Origin: Sinonovacula constricta
Lineage: Eukaryota > Mollusca > Bivalvia > Cardiida > Solecurtidae
Length of the DNA: 64,000 bases
Assembly: GCA_007844125.1 (NCBI GenBank)
Contig: CM017564.1
Coordinates: 14,811,714 to 14,875,713 of the forward strand
Direction: 5' to 3'
In this document: in pieces, positions 62,206 to 64,000 of the stretch
Numbering within the stretch: the stretch's first letter is position 1
How the letters are laid out: each line of letters opens with the position of its first letter
Translations under genes and position numbers: made by a program
The notes under the pieces: generated by a model
Told to the model about the DNA's origin: nothing
The model's database searches: none
What the model saw: the letters and a program-made list of their open reading frames with translations, nothing else

Positions 62206-62585
62206 TAAAGGTGGTATCCAACACTTTGAACCATTTCTATTTATCTCAAGCAACCATATAAATTATCGTTGCCTGAAAAGATCCTTTTGAATTTTGTTTA
62301 TTGCTGCCCTTCATCTATGTATTTCATCACAAATATATATTTCCTATCCTAGCCACGCTGTACATTTAGCTTTTTTAAACTAAGAAAACCACGCGATCAC
62401 TTATTTTTCATTCAAATCACAATACATAACCATCAAGACAATCAGCTCTGACGTCGATATCTATTTTTAGCTAAAATCCCCATCATGTTTATTTATAGAT
62501 TTGCAACTAATGAACGCTTATTTATAGAATTGTAAGTAATAGACATTTAGCGCAAAATGTGTACTGCCTTACAATAGGGATACTG
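62206..62585 (+). repeat. truncated repeat with TIR-like end, cut by gap (copy 2)
   Basis: Equivalent of 29155-29534, truncated at the identical base. Confidence 0.6.
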
Positions 62586-62685
62586 NNNNNNNNNNNNNNN
62601 NNNNNNNNNNNNNNNNNNNNNNNNNNNNNNNNNNNNNNNNNNNNNNNNNNNNNNNNNNNNNNNNNNNNNNNNNNNNNNNNNNNNN
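62586..62685. other. assembly gap (100 N)
   Basis: A second 100-N gap, preceded by the same bases (caatagggatactg) as the first. It is followed by 18 C residues and a CA repeat, a tract on which assemblers commonly break. Confidence 0.99.
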
Positions 62686-62686
62686 C

Positions 62687-62717
<31 letters not shown>

Positions 62718-62721
62718 ACAC
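62686..62721. repeat. poly-C and (CA)n tract
   Basis: 18 C residues followed by about nine CA units directly after the gap. This is probably the reason the assembly breaks here. Confidence 0.97.
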
Positions 62722-62729
62722 CTAGAAGA

Positions 62730-62736
62730 TATAAAG
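62730..62736 (+). promoter_or_regulatory. TATA-like box upstream of the ATPase
   Basis: tataaag, about 50 nt before the ATG at 62785. Spacing is compatible with a short leader. Regulatory role is inference. Confidence 0.3.
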
Positions 62737-62784
62737 TAGTATGTTGACATGTGTGAAGTTGTCAGTAGGTTATCAACTACAAAA

Positions 62785-63638
62785 ATGGAAAGTGTGGTGA
62801 AATTAGAGGTAAATTCTACAGCGCAAGTAATAGGTTAGTAGTTAATTTATTTTTATTATGTAAAAACTTATAATTTAACGATTGTAAAAAATAAAAAAAA
62901 TAAAAAAAAATAAAAAAAAAACAACAACAACTTCACAATTGTTAAAATATTTTTATAATTATTTATAGGATCAAGTAACGTTGGAAAGAACAACAACTTC
63001 ACAATTGTTAAAATACTTTTTTATTATTTATAGGACCAAGTAACGTTGGAAAGACGAGTTTCGTGTTTAATCTTTTAAAGAACGCGAATGAAGCATTCAG
63101 CAAACCAATTAAAGCAATTTATTTGTGTTACGGCGTGAATCAACCGCTATACTCAGAAATGAAGAAACACATACCTCACATTACATTTTATGAGGGTCTT
63201 CCAACAAAAGCCGAGCTCGAAACGTGGCATTTACATGAACCGAGAGAAAAGGTTTTAGTGATAGATGATATGATGAGTGAAAGCGCAAAAAGCAAAGATG
63301 TAGTAGACATTTATTGCAAATACGCTCACCACTTCAAGTTCTTTTGCATTCTTATTTGTCAGAATGCGTTTTATCCAGGACGGGAATTTCGAACCATAAG
63401 CCTCAACACACACTACTTTTTTATGTTTAAAAACAACAGGGATGAACTTCAAATACAGACACTTGGTAGACAAATTTTTCCTAGGCAGTTAAAATTTTTT
63501 ATGGATGCTTACAAAAAAGCTACGACAGAAAAATATGGATATCTTCTTATAGATATATCCCCGCATTCGGATTCTAAATATAAATTGCGTACGAACGTTT
63601 TACCTGGTCAAACAATGATAGTGTATCAACATGAGTAA
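62785..63638 (+). CDS. FtsK/HerA-type DNA-packaging ATPase, one intron
   Basis: A P-loop ATPase of the kind that pumps viral DNA into capsids. Exon 1 is 62785-62833 (16 codons plus one base). A GTTAGT donor and tttatag acceptor bound a 200-bp intron, and exon 2 is 63034-63638. The split glycine codon restores frame and the Walker A P-S-N-V-G-K-T follows directly. Exon 2 has no ATG near its start (the frame opens further at GTG 63063), which supports the intron. Walker B is VLVIDD at 63252-63269. The downstream ICQNAF and LGRQ stretches fit the sensor and arginine-finger regions of Polinton ATPases. Predicted length is about 217 residues, normal for the family. The frame is intact, so this copy is either young or under constraint. 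The stop overlaps the next start by 8 bp. Confidence 0.8.
62923..63053 (+). repeat. 66-bp tandem duplication spanning intron end and P-loop start
   Basis: 62923-62988 and 62989-63053 are near-identical units, each carrying the intron tail, a tttatag acceptor and the first seven P-loop codons. They differ by the T/C at the second codon (tca/cca) and a few AT-tract bases. Use of the first acceptor (exon start 62969) keeps frame into the second unit but meets TAG at 63031-63033, just before the second acceptor. Only the second acceptor gives a full ATPase. Confidence 0.9.
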
Positions 63639-63942
63639 GTTAGTGAAGAAGGAAAAATATTTTTTACTTCTACTTATTCACTCTTCGCATAAACAGAAGA
63701 AAGTGTTATTAAAGGTGATCGAAAAATCGCAATTGAGAGCCATTGTTCAGATTGTTTATAATGTAATGTTTGGATATCGCGCATTACCAGAACACGACAG
63801 GAGGAGATTGACTAGATATAAAAGTGTTATTAGACAATTCATCAACAAGGGAACATCATTCAAAAAGAGAAAGGAAGTTCTTTTTAAGCATTATAAATTG
63901 ATCATACCTTTCATTAGCGTGATCAAAAGTGAGCTGATATAA
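63631..63942 (+). CDS. small basic protein of a Polinton-like element
   Basis: The 103-residue ORF starts at ATG 63631, overlapping the ATPase stop by 8 bp (atgagtaa), a tight arrangement typical of compact viral genomes. It is strongly basic (many K and R), with a leucine-rich first helix region, a central VMFGYRALPEHDRRRL stretch and a C-terminal KKRKEVLF stretch, and is probably all-helical. Similar short lysine-rich ORFs are common beside capsid and ATPase genes in animal Polinton/adintovirus relatives; I recall the family pattern but not a confirmed function. A DNA-condensing or virion protein is possible. Start choice rests on the overlap and the absence of another upstream ATG in frame. 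Confidence 0.6.
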   Translation: MSKLVKKEKYFLLLLIHSSHKQKKVLLKVIEKSQLRAIVQIVYNVMFGYRALPEHDRRRLTRYKSVIRQFINKGTSFKKRKEVLFKHYKLIIPFISVIKSELI

Positions 63943-63950
63943 AAATAAAC

Positions 63951-64000
63951 ATGGCACGGGAACTGGTGCTTATTCCGAAACCAGAATATGACCATTTGTT
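63951..64000 (+). CDS. start of a third element ORF, cut by window end
   Basis: ATG at 63951 lies 8 bp after the previous stop. The 16 visible codons read MARELVLIPKPEYDHL and are open to the window edge. A short hydrophobic strand then IPxxxYxxL is a pattern I associate with an N-terminal segment of proteins following the small basic ORF in Polinton-like elements. The product cannot be stated from this much sequence. Confidence 0.5.
   Translation, partial: MARELVLIPKPEYDHL

Larger units (their letters stand above)
33042..62585. repeat. 29.5 kb duplicated block, copy 2
   Basis: This is the second copy of the block that starts at base 1. It is joined without any gap to the 3.4 kb spacer on its left and ends at the same base as copy 1, immediately before a 100-N gap. 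Gene-less stretches of copy 1 have the same empty content here. Relative to copy 1 it carries an extra 80 bp at about 53290-53370, an extra short stretch near 38900 and a 34-bp net deletion near 50335. Confidence 0.97.
62722..64000 (+). mobile_element. Polinton/adintovirus-like element, partial
   Basis: Three closely packed same-strand genes: a packaging ATPase, an overlapping small basic ORF, and the beginning of another ORF. They appear abruptly after the gap and look viral, not host. Polintons (Mavericks) and the related adintoviruses are dsDNA elements of animal genomes that carry an A32/FtsK-like ATPase with capsid, protease, integrase and DNA polymerase genes. None of those others is in this window; the element continues past base 64000. 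Terminal repeats are not visible, so its left end is either inside the gap or absent. Confidence 0.75.

Noticed and set aside
62559..62750. ORFs spanning the N gap
   Set aside because: They are translated through unknown bases.
63255..63473. 72-aa minus ORF inside the ATPase
   Set aside because: Shadow of the packaging ATPase coding strand.

Overview
The window looks like AT-rich, repeat-dense nuclear DNA of an invertebrate, most likely a bivalve mollusc. Evidence: tRNA-derived SINEs, a degenerate Penelope-like retroelement, a dispersed repeat containing the gtgaccttgacct word common in molluscan genomes, EGF-like cysteine-rich exons, an NHL beta-propeller exon, many minisatellites, and a Polinton/adintovirus-type element at the right edge. 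No bacterial operons, rRNA or CRISPR arrays were seen. The mollusc assignment is inference from the repeat types, not from a marker gene.

The dominant feature is a near-identical 29.5 kb block present twice in direct orientation: 1-29534 (copy 1) and 33042-62585 (copy 2). Both copies end at the same base, directly before a 100-N scaffold gap (29535-29634 and 62586-62685). Between them lies 3.4 kb of single-copy sequence (29635-33041). The simplest explanation is two haplotypes of one locus placed in series by the assembler. A real tandem duplication is not excluded.

Layout of the unit in copy 1 coordinates: weak ORF at 1.1 kb; palindromic aagcttgc-rich repeat at 1.6-2.1; dead Penelope-like element at 3.25-4.27; minus-strand cysteine-rich EGF-like exon remnants at 4.3-5.4; 40-bp minisatellite that switches to a 39-bp period at 6.0-7.86; short tandem duplications and dispersed repeats at 8.6-11.2; (GAT)n at 12.3-12.6; a symmetric region of nested inverted repeats and minisatellites at 14.0-19.2; a tRNA-like SINE at 20.2; a 31-bp minisatellite at 20.5-22.15; an inverted-repeat element carrying a small ORF at 24.7-25.75; and a minus-strand NHL propeller terminal exon at 27.2-27.8. 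The spacer holds GA/GT microsatellites, more aagcttgc-type repeat, a mollusc-type dispersed repeat, a possible small gene with an NRF1/ETS-like promoter (32.18-32.79) and a SINE.

After the second gap (62686-64000) the sequence changes character. A poly-C/(CA)n tract is followed by a compact gene cluster: an FtsK/HerA-type packaging ATPase whose Walker A loop lies directly after a 200-bp intron, an overlapping small basic ORF, and the start of a third ORF that runs off the window. This is one end or an internal part of a Polinton/adintovirus-like endogenous element and is the only clearly multi-gene functional module here. Most long ORFs elsewhere are by-products of tandem repeats.
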